Shown here piece by piece: positions 1 to 7,821 of a stretch of DNA of 64,000 nucleotides. The stretch comes from G963667145 sp963667145. Its GTDB lineage: Bacteria > Cloacimonadota > Cloacimonadia > G963667145. Position 1 is the first letter of the stretch. Each line of letters starts with the position of its first letter. Under the pieces are notes generated by a model that saw only the letters and a program-made list of their open reading frames with translations, searched no databases and was not told the origin of the DNA. Position numbers and translations under genes: made by a program. The DNA is taken from contig OY762943.1 of NCBI GenBank assembly GCA_963667145.1, positions 1,302,001 through 1,366,000 on the forward strand, read 5' to 3'.

Positions 1-1835
1 TGTTGCTTTTCTGTGCAGGATTGGAAACCGATTTGGATATGATAATGAGCTTCGGTGGAGGCTCTATCAAGAAATTACTGGGGAAGTTTTCCCTATTTGT
101 AGTTGCCGATGTTATCTTCTCTTTCGGCTTGGCTGCTCTGGCTGGGATGCTTTATTTCGACAAAGGTTTTATGAGTCCAACGTGCTTGTTTTTGGGAATT
201 TTGTCCACAGCCACTTCCATAGGTGCAACCGCTCGGATAATCTCCGAAAAGCGAAAACTGAGTTCTGCTGAGGGTGTGACGATTTTGTCCATTGCAGTGT
301 TGGACGACATTTCGGGAATAATAATCTTCGCCATCGTCTTGGGAATAATCGGCTCAATTAGCAGTGGTGCTGCGATGAACTGGGCGAAGGTTTTTGTGAT
401 TGGGGGCAAAGCCGTTGGAGTTTGGCTTCTTTTCACATTGTTGGGTTTGGCTTTTGCTCACAAAATTTCCAAGACGCTCAAGTTGTTCAAAAATCGCTAT
501 ATCTTTTCCACGTTGGCTTTCGGATTGGCACTTTTGGTAGCAGGAGTCTTTGAGAAAGCAGGCTTGGCGATGATTATCGGAGCCTACGTCACGGGGTTGT
601 CGCTCTCCAAAACCGACATCAGCTTCACCATTTTGGACAGTGTGGAACTCCTGAAAGTGATGTTCGTGCCGATATTTTTCGTGGTAGTGGGAATGATGGT
701 TGACGTGAGGGTTTTTGGGGAAAGCTCTGTGTTGCTGTTTGGACTGGTTTTTTCCGCAGTGGCGATAGTTGCCAAGATATTGGGATGCGGACTGCCCAGT
801 TTACTTGTGGGGTTCAATCCTCTCGGTGCATTGCGGATTGGCTTTGGCATGGTGCCTCGCGGAGAAGTGACGACTATCGTTGCGGGCATAGGTCTTGCTG
901 GAGGATTCATCTCCACGGATATTTTCGGATGTGCCATTATTTTGGTTTTGCTCAGCACAGCTGTTGCCTCGCCTGTGATAGGGCATTTGTTTGAGAAAGA
1001 CAAAAAGGGAATTGAGCAGAAGGACGCGGGCGAGAATATGAAGGTGGTGGAGTTCAAGTTTGCCACACAGCAATTCACCAGTTTTTTGGCGGACACGACG
1101 ATTGGATTTTTCCGCAACGAAGGGTTTTTTATTCATGCTCTGCGTCTGGAGGACAAACTTTACTACATCAGAAAAGATTTGATTAACATTAAATTGTTGG
1201 TGATGCCAAGGATAATCAAAGTGGAAACTCAAGGCGAGAATATTGATTTCGTGAAGGCTCTTATAAATGAAGCACTTACGCAGTTGGTGGAAGAGATGAA
1301 TTTGCTCAAAGGCGAAGTGAGTACTCAGAAAAAAAATCTGCGACCGACTTTGGGGAACAAAGAAATCGTGATGAACGAGAAGAGCAAAATCAAGCTCAAA
1401 GATTTTGTGTGTCGGCAGGCAATTTTGCCGAATTTGAAGGGCGATAACGTCGATAGCATCATTCAGGAGATGATAAACTGCTTGGCAGATGCAGGGAAAA
1501 TCAAGCACAAGGAACTGGCTTTGCAGGCGGTTTTGGCACGTGAGCATACGGCGTCTACAGCTTTTGGAAATTATGCGTGCTTCCCGCATGCCAAGACCGA
1601 CGCCGTGGAGCAAGGAGTTGTGGCGGTAGGAATTACCGCCAAAGACATAGATGCTGGTTCGATGGACAAGCGACCGACGAAGATTTTCGTGCTGATACTC
1701 TCGTCCAACAAAAACGCTTCTCCGCATATTCAGATAATGACTCAGCTCGCTCAGAAAGTCGATTCTCTGGAGAAGTCCGAAAAGTTATTGCAACTAACTG
1801 GAGAGCAAGAAATTTACGACTATTTCGCACAATGA
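1..1835 (+). CDS. Cation:proton antiporter (CPA2/KefB type) with C-terminal PTS-EIIA-like domain, 5' partial
   Basis: Membrane exchanger expected to swap Na+ or K+ for protons. The visible 610 residues begin inside an early transmembrane helix (motif LFCAGLETDLD), so roughly 60 N-terminal residues lie before the window and the TTG at 3 is not the start. About ten hydrophobic segments fill residues 1-340. Residues ~345-450 form a soluble linker, and residues ~465-610 resemble a fructose/Ntr-type PTS EIIA domain with the phospho-acceptor-like His529 in the motif CFPHAKTD. Such antiporter-EIIA fusions are known, and the tail is inferred to regulate transport by phosphorylation or ligand binding. 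The stop codon overlaps the start of the following Smr gene (ATGATG/TGA), so the two are translationally coupled. Confidence 0.85.
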   Translation, partial: LLFCAGLETDLDMIMSFGGGSIKKLLGKFSLFVVADVIFSFGLAALAGMLYFDKGFMSPTCLFLGILSTATSIGATARIISEKRKLSSAEGVTILSIAVLDDISGIIIFAIVLGIIGSISSGAAMNWAKVFVIGGKAVGVWLLFTLLGLAFAHKISKTLKLFKNRYIFSTLAFGLALLVAGVFEKAGLAMIIGAYVTGLSLSKTDISFTILDSVELLKVMFVPIFFVVVGMMVDVRVFGESSVLLFGLVFSAVAIVAKILGCGLPSLLVGFNPLGALRIGFGMVPRGEVTTIVAGIGLAGGFISTDIFGCAIILVLLSTAVASPVIGHLFEKDKKGIEQKDAGENMKVVEFKFATQQFTSFLADTTIGFFRNEGFFIHALRLEDKLYYIRKDLINIKLLVMPRIIKVETQGENIDFVKALINEALTQLVEEMNLLKGEVSTQKKNLRPTLGNKEIVMNEKSKIKLKDFVCRQAILPNLKGDNVDSIIQEMINCLADAGKIKHKELALQAVLAREHTASTAFGNYACFPHAKTDAVEQGVVAVGITAKDIDAGSMDKRPTKIFVLILSSNKNASPHIQIMTQLAQKVDSLEKSEKLLQLTGEQEIYDYFAQ

Positions 1836-2278
1836 TGGAAGTCGATTTGCACGGGCTGACCGTTCAGGAAGGTTTGGCGACTTTGGTGCAAAAGTACAAC
1901 AGCTTTGTGAGTTCGTCGCCCTGTGAATTGTGGGTAATACACGGCTATGGCTCAGGTGGAAGCGGAGGCGTTCTCAAGAGGAAAGTGCGAGCTTTTTTGC
2001 GAAGTGCAGGAGTGAGCTTTTTCACGGAGAGAGACGAAATCCGTTGCAATCTTGGGCAGACTTTGGTGATAGTCGGTTCGGAGAAAATCCATGTGGCTCA
2101 GGGGCTTGAGCAAAATATTTTGGACTTCTGTGCAGTTCCCAAGACCAAGGAAAAAATCTTTTCCAAATTCCACAAATCAGGTGTTGACGTTGTGCAGACT
2201 GCTTTTAACTCTCTTGTGAAAAGTGGCTTGCTCAGGGAGAAGCAAAAGGGGAAGTATAGGGTGTGGGAGAGGGTTTGA
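1832..2278 (+). CDS. Smr-domain protein (MutS2 C-terminal-like)
   Basis: 148 residues. The N-terminal ~85 residues carry the Smr signature: an early DLHG motif (residues 5-8) and the HGYGSGGSGGVLK loop near residue 38, which matches the HGxGxGxLr consensus. Smr domains are known as nucleases or nucleic-acid binders, acting alone or at the C-terminus of MutS2. Residues ~95-148 look like a small winged-helix-type tail (KSGLLREKQKGKYRVWERV). Start chosen at ATG 1832, which overlaps the antiporter stop; ATG 1835 is equally possible. The function is a family-level guess. Linkage to the antiporter gene probably reflects co-transcription only. Confidence 0.8.
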   Translation: MMEVDLHGLTVQEGLATLVQKYNSFVSSSPCELWVIHGYGSGGSGGVLKRKVRAFLRSAGVSFFTERDEIRCNLGQTLVIVGSEKIHVAQGLEQNILDFCAVPKTKEKIFSKFHKSGVDVVQTAFNSLVKSGLLREKQKGKYRVWERV

Positions 2279-2296
2279 TGTTGAGGTTACTTTTTC

Positions 2297-2427
2297 CCTT
2301 TGTGTAATCAAATTTTTGTTCATCTTTTCGGACGGGCGAAAAGACGAACCAGAAAAGCCCGTTCTGCTCACTAATTGCCAGCAATTGCGAGTCGCTTTAA
2401 TGAATAAAGTGTGGTTGCTCCCGTGTA
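2297..2427. repeat. 131-bp interspersed repeat, copy A
   Basis: Nearly identical to 3427-3557. It contains the core hairpin CTTTTCG (2324-2330), loop GACGGG, CGAAAAG (2337-2343), followed by a GAAC...AAAAGC arm also present at 6691-6737 and 7822-7868. It lies just after the Smr gene. In the rest of this 384-bp gap (2428-2662) I see only the promoter and ribosome-binding site of the next gene. Confidence 0.85.
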
Positions 2428-2612
2428 ATCTTTATAGTTTAGTTGTTTTTGTTAGTGGATTTTGGGATTTTCAGATAGATGTTTTCTTTGTGTATTCTGT
2501 TAAGACGGAATAAAGTCTCATCAAACTAATGTCCGCTAAAGGTTGGCATGGCAGATGTTGATGTTTTCATAAAGTAAACTCTTAAAATGTTATAAAATAA
2601 ACAATTAAAATC

Positions 2613-2641
2613 TTGACATAATAATGAATTGCTATTTCTAA
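2613..2641 (+). promoter_or_regulatory. Candidate promoter of the DUF1097 gene
   Basis: A perfect TTGACA -35 box at 2613-2618, with a weak -10 (TTCTAA at 2636-2641) after 17 bases. A strong ribosome-binding site AAGGAGG follows at 2652-2658, four bases before the ATG. Confidence 0.4.
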
Positions 2642-2662
2642 AGTGTATTTCAAGGAGGAAAT

Positions 2663-3184
2663 ATGAAAAGTCTCACAGCTCTTGGCGTAAGCATTGGTCT
2701 TTTGGGCGGTCTTGCTACCTATTTAGCATTAGGACCACTTAGTAGTGTCTTACTAATTTGGGCAATTTTTATTGCTTGGGGAGCATTTTTTGCTCTCGGA
2801 GGCACTAGCGAAACACTGAAAAACATTATTGTTTGTGGAATTTTTGGTGTCGTTGTAGCTTGGCTTACAGCGGTTATTATTATCAATGTTCCATTAGCAG
2901 CGTCTCTTGGTCTTCCACTTTGGGGAGCTATCGTAGTGGGTATCTCGGTTGCTATAGTAGTTTGGGCTGCTTATATCCCAGCGTTTGCTACAATACCTGC
3001 GGCGTTTTTTGGTTATGCAAGTACTTTTGCTTACCTTTTGCAAACACCAGGTAAATTGAGCAACGAAGTTATGCTTGGAGGAAGGTTGGATAATCCACTA
3101 ATTATAATCTCGGTATCTATCATTGTAGGCGGAATTTTTGGTTTGTGTTCAGGAAAATTTGCAGGGAAGATGACTAAAGAGTAG
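2663..3184 (+). CDS. DUF1097 family inner-membrane protein
   Basis: 173 residues, almost entirely hydrophobic, with five to six predicted transmembrane helices rich in Gly, Ala and Val. The length and the pattern (an early GLATYLALGP-type segment, a central AYIPAFATIPAAFFGYAS segment) fit the DUF1097 family of small bacterial membrane proteins, whose function is unknown. It is monocistronic, with its own TTGACA box and AAGGAGG site upstream and a rho-independent terminator 17 bases downstream. It sits between two copies of the 131-bp repeat, so it may have arrived with the repeat-rich segment. That is an inference only. Confidence 0.7.
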   Translation: MKSLTALGVSIGLLGGLATYLALGPLSSVLLIWAIFIAWGAFFALGGTSETLKNIIVCGIFGVVVAWLTAVIIINVPLAASLGLPLWGAIVVGISVAIVVWAAYIPAFATIPAAFFGYASTFAYLLQTPGKLSNEVMLGGRLDNPLIIISVSIIVGGIFGLCSGKFAGKMTKE

Positions 3185-3201
3185 TTCGGTAACTGTTGAA
3201 G

Positions 3202-3245
3202 GAGATTGGGTTGTGGGTTTCCATATCTCAATCTCTTTTTTTTAT
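3202..3245 (+). terminator. Rho-independent terminator after the DUF1097 gene
   Basis: Stem GAGATTG (3202-3208) pairs with CAATCTC (3229-3235), followed by an uninterrupted run of T. Confidence 0.7.
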
Positions 3246-3426
3246 TTTTTCCTGCAAACGAAAGCAAGAAATGGCTTTTTTGAATGTGTTATAGTAGTGT
3301 GGAGAGTTATTTGGGTCAAGGTGGATTGCTTAGATTGAGAGGATAACACGAGAGATACTAAAAAAGCAGAAAACTTAAGAGTTCTTCATTCTCGCGAAAG
3401 TGGGAAAATCCATTTTGTGTTCTTTC

Positions 3427-3557
3427 CTTTTGTGTAATCAAGTTTTTGTTCATCTTTTCGGACGGGCGAAAAGACGAACCAGAAAAGCCCGCTCTGCTCA
3501 CTAATTGCCAGCGGTTGCGAGTCGCTTTAATGAATAAAGTGTGGTTGCTCCCGTGTA
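3427..3557. repeat. 131-bp interspersed repeat, copy B
   Basis: Second copy of 2297-2427 with only a few differences. Core hairpin CTTTTCG 3454-3460, CGAAAAG 3467-3473. The gap 3246-3787 around it holds no convincing gene. A 68-codon frame at 3541-3747 starts inside the repeat and is probably spurious. Confidence 0.85.
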
Positions 3558-3646
3558 CTTTGCCAAGATTATGTTACACAAATTGTCAGCATTGCAATTT
3601 ATTGATGGTAATTCTATGCAGGCACTTCAAGTGATGCAGAGATTTG

Positions 3647-3682
3647 CCACCTCGCCCCAAGCGAAGCACGCATTGGGTTTGG
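3647..3682. repeat. Fragment related to the 650-bp repeat
   Basis: About 36 bases centred on AGCGAAGCACGCATTGG match 6904-6939 and the second large copy with roughly eight differences. This suggests a decayed piece of the same repeat family. Confidence 0.4.
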
Positions 3683-3787
3683 TTGGTAACGGTAAATACA
3701 TCAAAGCAAAAAGCGTGATCAAGCACAAAAGCAAGAATAATAATTAAAAAAGGTAGACCTTTGCATTTTGTGGGAAAACAAAATTAA

Positions 3788-3907
3788 TCACTTTTCCCAA
3801 CTAATTTTTCTCAGATTTCTCCAAAATTTCTCTTCTATTTTCTCTTTTTCTTGCTCATTATTATCAAAATGTGCCAAATTTCCCGCATTGGATACAGCAA
3901 TCCTATA
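3788..3907 (-). pseudogene. 3' remnant of a gene abutting the IS element
   Basis: On the minus strand a frame of 39 codons with no start codon runs up to a TGA at 3790-3788. It translates to a charged, helix-like C-terminus that includes NAGNLAHFDNNEQEKEKIEEK and WRNLRKISWEK. It looks like the real end of a protein and begins where the transposase gene ends, so the IS probably cut its parent gene. I could not find the matching 5' half on the far side of the transposase, and I do not recognise the family. Confidence 0.45.
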
Positions 3908-4955
3908 TCAATTGTGCCTCACACAGTTTTACGGCTCGCTTTAAATTGAACGCTAATGCTCCCAATTGTAAAAAGAAATGAGTTTTCTCCAAGCCGAAGT
4001 AACGACTGCGTCCATATCCATACGATTTATGTAGCGTGCCAAAAGTCCGCTCCACAATATATCGCGTTTTGGAGACCATTTTGTTATACCGCTTTTTTAG
4101 GTTTCGAATTTCTTCACTGTCATTTTTCTTGTTTTTGAACATAATTGCACTCTTCAGATCTTTCTCTTTCAAAATCTCGCGATTCTTCCTGCTACAATAA
4201 CCTTTGTCCGCATAGACAGGCTTATTCAGTGGTAAATTCATCTTCTGCAACAAATCGGGGAAAACCGTTGTGTCATGCTGATTTGCTGGGGTTGTGATAA
4301 TTTCCTGCACCAAACCATACTGGGGGTCAACCGAAACACTGCCTTTGTAGCCATACACAAAACAACCTCGCTTGCTCACCCACTTGGCATCGGGGTCTTT
4401 GCTCTCCTGAATATTGACTTCGATCGAAACAAATTTTTGCTCTTCATTTTCAACGTCTCCCACGGGCTCAGTTTCTATCGTTATTTTCTTTTTGGGACGT
4501 GCCACAGAACTCACAAGTGTCGCATCCACTACGGCACCAGTTTTTAAGTTAATTCCCAACTTCGCGAATTGGTAATTCACCTCGTTCAGCAACTTTTCCA
4601 ACAGATTTCGCTGAATAAGTAAATTCTTAAACCTGCTAATCGTGGAATGGTCAGGAGTATCGTCGTCCATACTGAATCCACAAAACTTCATAAACAAAAA
4701 ATCGTACATCAATCGCTCGGCACACTTCACTTCGCTGAGATTATACCACATCATCAGCAAGTAAACCTTGAACATCGTGGATCTTCTGTAGAAAATGCAA
4801 CCTGCCACGTTGTCGCGTTTTCGAGGAATTCTGTTTAAAATTTTGCCAATCCTTTTCCAATCAAGTAGTTTCTCCACTTTGAAAAGAAAATGATTTTCCA
4901 TCTTCTTCAGTTTCGTCTTCATTGCCAAATCCCCAAAAGATATTCCAGTATGCAT
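3903..4955 (-). CDS. IS5-family transposase
   Basis: 350 residues, full length for the IS5 group. It shows the N-terminal DDDTPDHSTISRFKN block (residues ~97-111) and the three catalytic acidic positions: D144 (VVDATLV), D250 (VYADKGY) and E302 (IVERTFG). YGYKGSVSVD near residue 201 is also typical. A GGAGGA site sits five bases before the ATG at 4955, and the frame is intact, so the enzyme could be active. It catalyses cut-and-paste movement of its own element. The gene lies in the repeat-rich part of the window and abuts a gene remnant at its 3' end. Confidence 0.93.
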   Translation of the reverse strand: MHTGISFGDLAMKTKLKKMENHFLFKVEKLLDWKRIGKILNRIPRKRDNVAGCIFYRRSTMFKVYLLMMWYNLSEVKCAERLMYDFLFMKFCGFSMDDDTPDHSTISRFKNLLIQRNLLEKLLNEVNYQFAKLGINLKTGAVVDATLVSSVARPKKKITIETEPVGDVENEEQKFVSIEVNIQESKDPDAKWVSKRGCFVYGYKGSVSVDPQYGLVQEIITTPANQHDTTVFPDLLQKMNLPLNKPVYADKGYCSRKNREILKEKDLKSAIMFKNKKNDSEEIRNLKKRYNKMVSKTRYIVERTFGTLHKSYGYGRSRYFGLEKTHFFLQLGALAFNLKRAVKLCEAQLI

Positions 4956-4966
4956 TTAAATCCTCC
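3903..4966 (-). mobile_element. IS5-type insertion sequence, ends undetermined
   Basis: Minimal extent covering the transposase and its ribosome-binding site. I could not identify terminal inverted repeats or a target-site duplication by eye on either side, so the true limits are unknown and the ends may have decayed. Confidence 0.6.
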
Positions 4967-5205
4967 AATGCTCAATAATTTTTAAACAAATAAAGTTAGC
5001 CTTAACGTATTGTAAATAAATACATTAAACTTTCTTTTTGTGAAAATTTATGTGCAAAGATTTCAAGGATTGTGCTTGATAGCTTTTTACTTCTTTTTTT
5101 ACGGCGAAAAAAAGAAGGTGCATTGCAATGGATACTTGTTTGCACGGGCATGAGGATTAGAAACTCGGGAAACCACAGAGGAACAGTTTTATCCGAGTGA
5201 GCAAC
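4967..5205. other. Intergenic stretch with an A/T hairpin
   Basis: No convincing gene. It contains a perfect inverted repeat, TTCTTTTTTT (5091-5100), loop ACGGCG, AAAAAAAGAA (5107-5116), of unknown role. The rest shows nothing recognisable. Confidence 0.4.
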
Positions 5206-5239
5206 AAAAAAGGTCGCAATCCATTTGGGGATTACGACC
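5206..5239 (-). terminator. Terminator of the BspA-like lipoprotein gene
   Basis: Read on the minus strand: GGTCG and AATCC arms pair across a six-base loop (arms at 5212-5222 and 5229-5239, one mismatch), followed by TTTTTT (5211-5206). It lies 34 bases past the stop codon. Confidence 0.7.
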
Positions 5240-5273
5240 ATAATCTAAATTAGTCTCAAATATCCTTGTTAGG

Positions 5274-6539
5274 TTAAGGGGCAACAGGATAATAATCGGA
5301 ATTTGTCCATGAATCTGCTCCAGTTTGGAATTGAAGTGAATTTTGAAGGCTAATGAATTTTGTCCTCCAGCTACTAAGGTCTTGATTGAATTTTTTGGCG
5401 TCCTGAAACATTTTACCTATGTCTGTTACTTTATTTACTGCCCAGTTACTAATGTTTTGATTGAATTCGGAGGCTCTGCTAAACATATTTAGCATGGTTG
5501 TTACCTTTTCTACATTCCAATTGTTAATACTGTTGCTACTATCATTATTGAAGTTGGTTGCATCATTAAACATGCTTTGCATATTTTCTACACTCCCTAC
5601 ATTCCAACTTCCAATATCTTGGTTGAATTTCTTGGCACTAGAAAACATAAATTTCATATTTTTTACATTTTTTGTGCTATCTCCCCAGTTGCCGATATTT
5701 TCGTTGAAGTTTATGGCGTAATAGAACATGTATTGCATATCGGTAACGCTACTTACATCCCAAATTCCAATGTTTTGGTTAAATTCGTAGGCATAGTAAA
5801 ACATATAGCTCATATCTTTAACATTGCCTGTTTTCCAGCTAGTTATATCCCCGTTAAATTTGTAGGCTTCTCCAAACATATAAGACATATTTTCTACATT
5901 GCTTACATCCCAGTTATTAAGGTCTTTATTAAAAGCTTTGGCATTGTAAAACATACTATACATGTCTTTCACTTTGCTCACATTCCAGCCACCGATATTT
6001 TGGTCAAATAGAGTAGCATCCCAAAAAGTGCAATTCATACTGGTTACATTACTCACATCCCAGCCACTAATATCTTGATTGAAATTTTTATTATGATTAT
6101 AGAATAATGAATCCAAATTCGTAACAGCGGAAGTGTTGAATTTGGTCACATCGCTATCATTTGCTATATACGATTTGAATTCGGTAAAGGTTAAGATCTT
6201 GAAGTTGTTGCCGGAGCTACTGTCTGTGCCATTTAGAGTAAGCGACTTGCTCGAAATTGTCCCCACATAGTTGGTAGGAGGCATATAGCTTATGGTATAT
6301 GTTCCGCTTTTTAAGTTGTTAAAAGAGTATTTCCCATTGCTATCTGTGGTGGTGGTTGCAGGTGTTGGTCCGCTCAGGGTTACACTTGTCACACCCTCGG
6401 CACTGCCAGAGGAATTGAGAACAGAACCGGATATGAAACTATTTCCCGGTACTTCTGTGTCGTCATCACAGCAGGAAAGACAGCATCCCCCAAGAGCGAA
6501 AGCTATTATACCCATGACTAAAAGAAAGAATTTTTTCAT
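5274..6539 (-). CDS. BspA-like (DUF285) surface lipoprotein
   Basis: 421 residues. A lipoprotein signal peptide ends in the lipobox LGGC (Cys19), followed by an unusual CCLSCCDDD stretch. Residues ~34-112 resemble a carboxypeptidase-regulatory/CnaB-like beta-sandwich (SGSVLNSSGSAEGV, DSNGKYSFNNLKSGTYTI). Residues ~130-400 consist of about ten repeats of ~24 residues built on FNQDIxxWDVSNVxxMxxMF, the BspA/DUF285 leucine-rich-like repeat. Such proteins are exposed on the cell surface and often mediate adhesion. Start chosen at the ATG with GGAGGAG seven bases upstream; a longer frame adds 13 residues without a signal. The first 28 codons and ~570 bases upstream are shared with the gene at 7192-7671. 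Confidence 0.85.
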   Translation of the reverse strand: MKKFFLLVMGIIAFALGGCCLSCCDDDTEVPGNSFISGSVLNSSGSAEGVTSVTLSGPTPATTTTDSNGKYSFNNLKSGTYTISYMPPTNYVGTISSKSLTLNGTDSSSGNNFKILTFTEFKSYIANDSDVTKFNTSAVTNLDSLFYNHNKNFNQDISGWDVSNVTSMNCTFWDATLFDQNIGGWNVSKVKDMYSMFYNAKAFNKDLNNWDVSNVENMSYMFGEAYKFNGDITSWKTGNVKDMSYMFYYAYEFNQNIGIWDVSSVTDMQYMFYYAINFNENIGNWGDSTKNVKNMKFMFSSAKKFNQDIGSWNVGSVENMQSMFNDATNFNNDSSNSINNWNVEKVTTMLNMFSRASEFNQNISNWAVNKVTDIGKMFQDAKKFNQDLSSWRTKFISLQNSLQFQTGADSWTNSDYYPVAP

Positions 6540-6600
6540 TGTGTTTCTCCTCCATTTGGAACTATTTTCATCTCGCAAAAAATAGCGATAGATAAAAAAG

Positions 6601-6645
6601 TGTCAATTAATAAGTTTGCTATACACAAGAAATTATTTCTTGTGT
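6601..6645 (-). promoter_or_regulatory. Candidate promoter/operator of the BspA-like gene
   Basis: On the minus strand a TTGACA box (6606-6601) lies 61 bases before the start codon, with TATTTT as a possible -10 after 16 bases. Just upstream is a perfect palindrome: ACACAAGAAA (6623-6632), TTA, TTTCTTGTGT (6636-6645). It could be a regulator site or an upstream terminator. The same arrangement recurs at 7732-7776. Confidence 0.4.
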
Positions 6646-6690
6646 TCTCTCTTTTGTTTGGTTTTGTTACCTTTCCTTTTGTGTAACCAA

Positions 6691-6737
6691 GCTTTTGTTC
6701 ATCTTTTCGGACGGGCGAAAAGACGAACCAGAAAAGC
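6691..6737. repeat. Palindromic element, copy C
   Basis: GCTTTTGTTC (6691-6700) pairs with GAAC and AAAAGC (6725-6728, 6732-6737), enclosing CTTTTCG/CGAAAAG (6703-6709, 6716-6722). This makes a long hairpin with a three-base bulge. It is the best-paired of four copies. Confidence 0.8.
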
Positions 6738-6973
6738 CCGCTTTTGTCATAAAATCGCTAAAACAGGGGCGTGAGATGAAGTATTGCTAACCATGAGTAG
6801 AAGCATCTCCGAGCAAACGACTATCATCTGCTAATCTAAAACTTGCTTTGTATTTCTCCAATGGAGTTTTGCTGTTTAGCTATAGTTATGCCAAAAGTTT
6901 ATCCCACCCAACCCCGAGCGAAGCATGCATTGGTTTTAGCACATCCCTCATTCTCGTTTTCTTTCCCTCCTCA

Positions 6974-7065
6974 TTCCCGCGTATGCGGGAAACCAGTCGG
7001 GCAGTGGCTGGGAACAACCCCAGACTCAAAGAAATGCATCAAGAATAGATACCTGCTTCCGCAGG
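6974..7065. repeat. REP-like double-hairpin element, copy 1
   Basis: Hairpin TTCCCGC-GTAT-GCGGGAA (6974-6991) and hairpin CCTGC-TTCC-GCAGG (7052-7065) face each other about 60 bases apart. This layout resembles the REP/BIME-type intergenic repeats common in many bacteria. Confidence 0.6.
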
Positions 7066-7133
7066 CATGAGGCAAGAGAGCAAGAAGCCCAAAGTACGCC
7101 TAATCCTATCGGAAAAGAGAAGTCACTTGGAAG

Positions 7134-7172
7134 AAAAAACGCCCCATCACCTTATTATTGGTAACGGGACGT
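7134..7172 (-). terminator. Terminator of the small lipoprotein gene
   Basis: On the minus strand a 13-base stem (7172-7160 with 7151-7139, including three G-T pairs) and an eight-base loop are followed by a T run. It lies 20 bases past the stop codon of the gene at 7192-7671. Confidence 0.85.
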
Positions 7173-7191
7173 TTAGTTTGTTATATTTTAG

Positions 7192-7671
7192 CTATTTTTT
7201 TTCGGTAAATTTTTGAGGCATACTATCTTGCACTGTATAGTTCCAACCTACAACTGCATAAACTGAAGAAAGCAGCAAATAAAGAGTGTCATTTTCTATT
7301 TTATAGCAATAAGTCCCCTTTTGACCTTGTATTGTAGTATCTTCTGTGAGTACTCCACCTTTAGTCTCAGTCGTCTTAGTTGAGATAAATGTGAGAGTTT
7401 GTGTTTTTGGTTTGACGAGTTTATTCAAAGTGTATGTTCCAGATATTTCTGAGTAAGAGTAATCGGTACCTGTATCAAGCAGTTGTACCATTGAAAAGGT
7501 GTTGTCGCTACGATAAGAATAGGTTATAGAGTAATCATCTGTTGTTACAAGAAGCCAAGTTTTTCCTACTATTTCTGTTTCTGTAGTTGTGTCGTCATCA
7601 CAGCAGGAAAGACAGCATCCCCCAAGAGCGAAAGCTATTATCCCCATGATTAAAAGAAAGATTTTTTTCAT
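7192..7671 (-). CDS. Small lipocalin-like lipoprotein
   Basis: 159 residues. The signal peptide and first 28 residues are nearly identical to those of the BspA-like protein (two Val/Phe to Ile changes), with lipobox LGGC and the CCLSCCDDD stretch. The mature part is unrelated: short beta-strand-like segments (GKTWLLVTTDDYSITYSYRS, SGTYTLNK, GTYCYKIENDTLYL) resemble the lipocalin-like domains of small secreted lipoproteins. It contains no BspA repeats. Function unknown. The shared leader and upstream DNA imply shared expression and export with the neighbouring lipoprotein. The gene is followed by a strong terminator. Confidence 0.7.
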   Translation of the reverse strand: MKKIFLLIMGIIAFALGGCCLSCCDDDTTTETEIVGKTWLLVTTDDYSITYSYRSDNTFSMVQLLDTGTDYSYSEISGTYTLNKLVKPKTQTLTFISTKTTETKGGVLTEDTTIQGQKGTYCYKIENDTLYLLLSSVYAVVGWNYTVQDSMPQKFTEKK

Positions 7672-7731
7672 TGTTTATTTCTCCATTTGAAACTATTTTC
7701 ATCTCGCAAAAAATAGCGATAGATAAAAAAG

Positions 7732-7776
7732 TGTCAATTAATAAGTTTGCTATACACAAGAAATTATTTCTTGTGT
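7732..7776 (-). promoter_or_regulatory. Candidate promoter/operator of the small lipoprotein gene
   Basis: Same TTGACA box and 23-bp perfect palindrome as at 6601-6645, in the second large repeat. Confidence 0.4.
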
Positions 7777-7821
7777 TCTCTCTTTTGTTTGGTTTTGTTA
7801 CCTTTCCTTTTGTGTAACCAA

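Larger units (their letters stand above)
6456..7108. repeat. 653-bp direct repeat, copy 1 (lipoprotein leader plus upstream DNA)
   Basis: Over 95% identical by eye to 7588-8239. It starts inside the BspA-like gene (codons 1-28, minus strand) and runs through the ribosome-binding site, a TTGACA box, a 23-bp palindrome, a palindromic element and a REP-like double hairpin. It fills most of the 652-bp gap before the next gene. I see no other gene in it. The 75-codon plus-strand frame at 6843-7070 recurs in both copies only because the DNA is repeated. Confidence 0.9.

Noticed and set aside
801..1727. 308-codon minus-strand frame opposite the antiporter
   Set aside because: Entirely antisense to a recognised coding region, with no family resemblance.
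3541..3747. 68-codon plus-strand frame
   Set aside because: Starts inside the 131-bp repeat, runs through a repeat fragment, and resembles no protein I know.
5461..6011. Plus-strand frames of 86 and 144 codons opposite the BspA-like gene
   Set aside because: Shadows of the 24-residue coding repeats; their apparent periodicity comes from the real gene on the other strand.
5274..6150. Regularly spaced DNA repeats suggesting a CRISPR array
   Set aside because: The period is ~72-78 bases, the repeats are imperfect and stay in frame with the BspA/DUF285 protein repeats.
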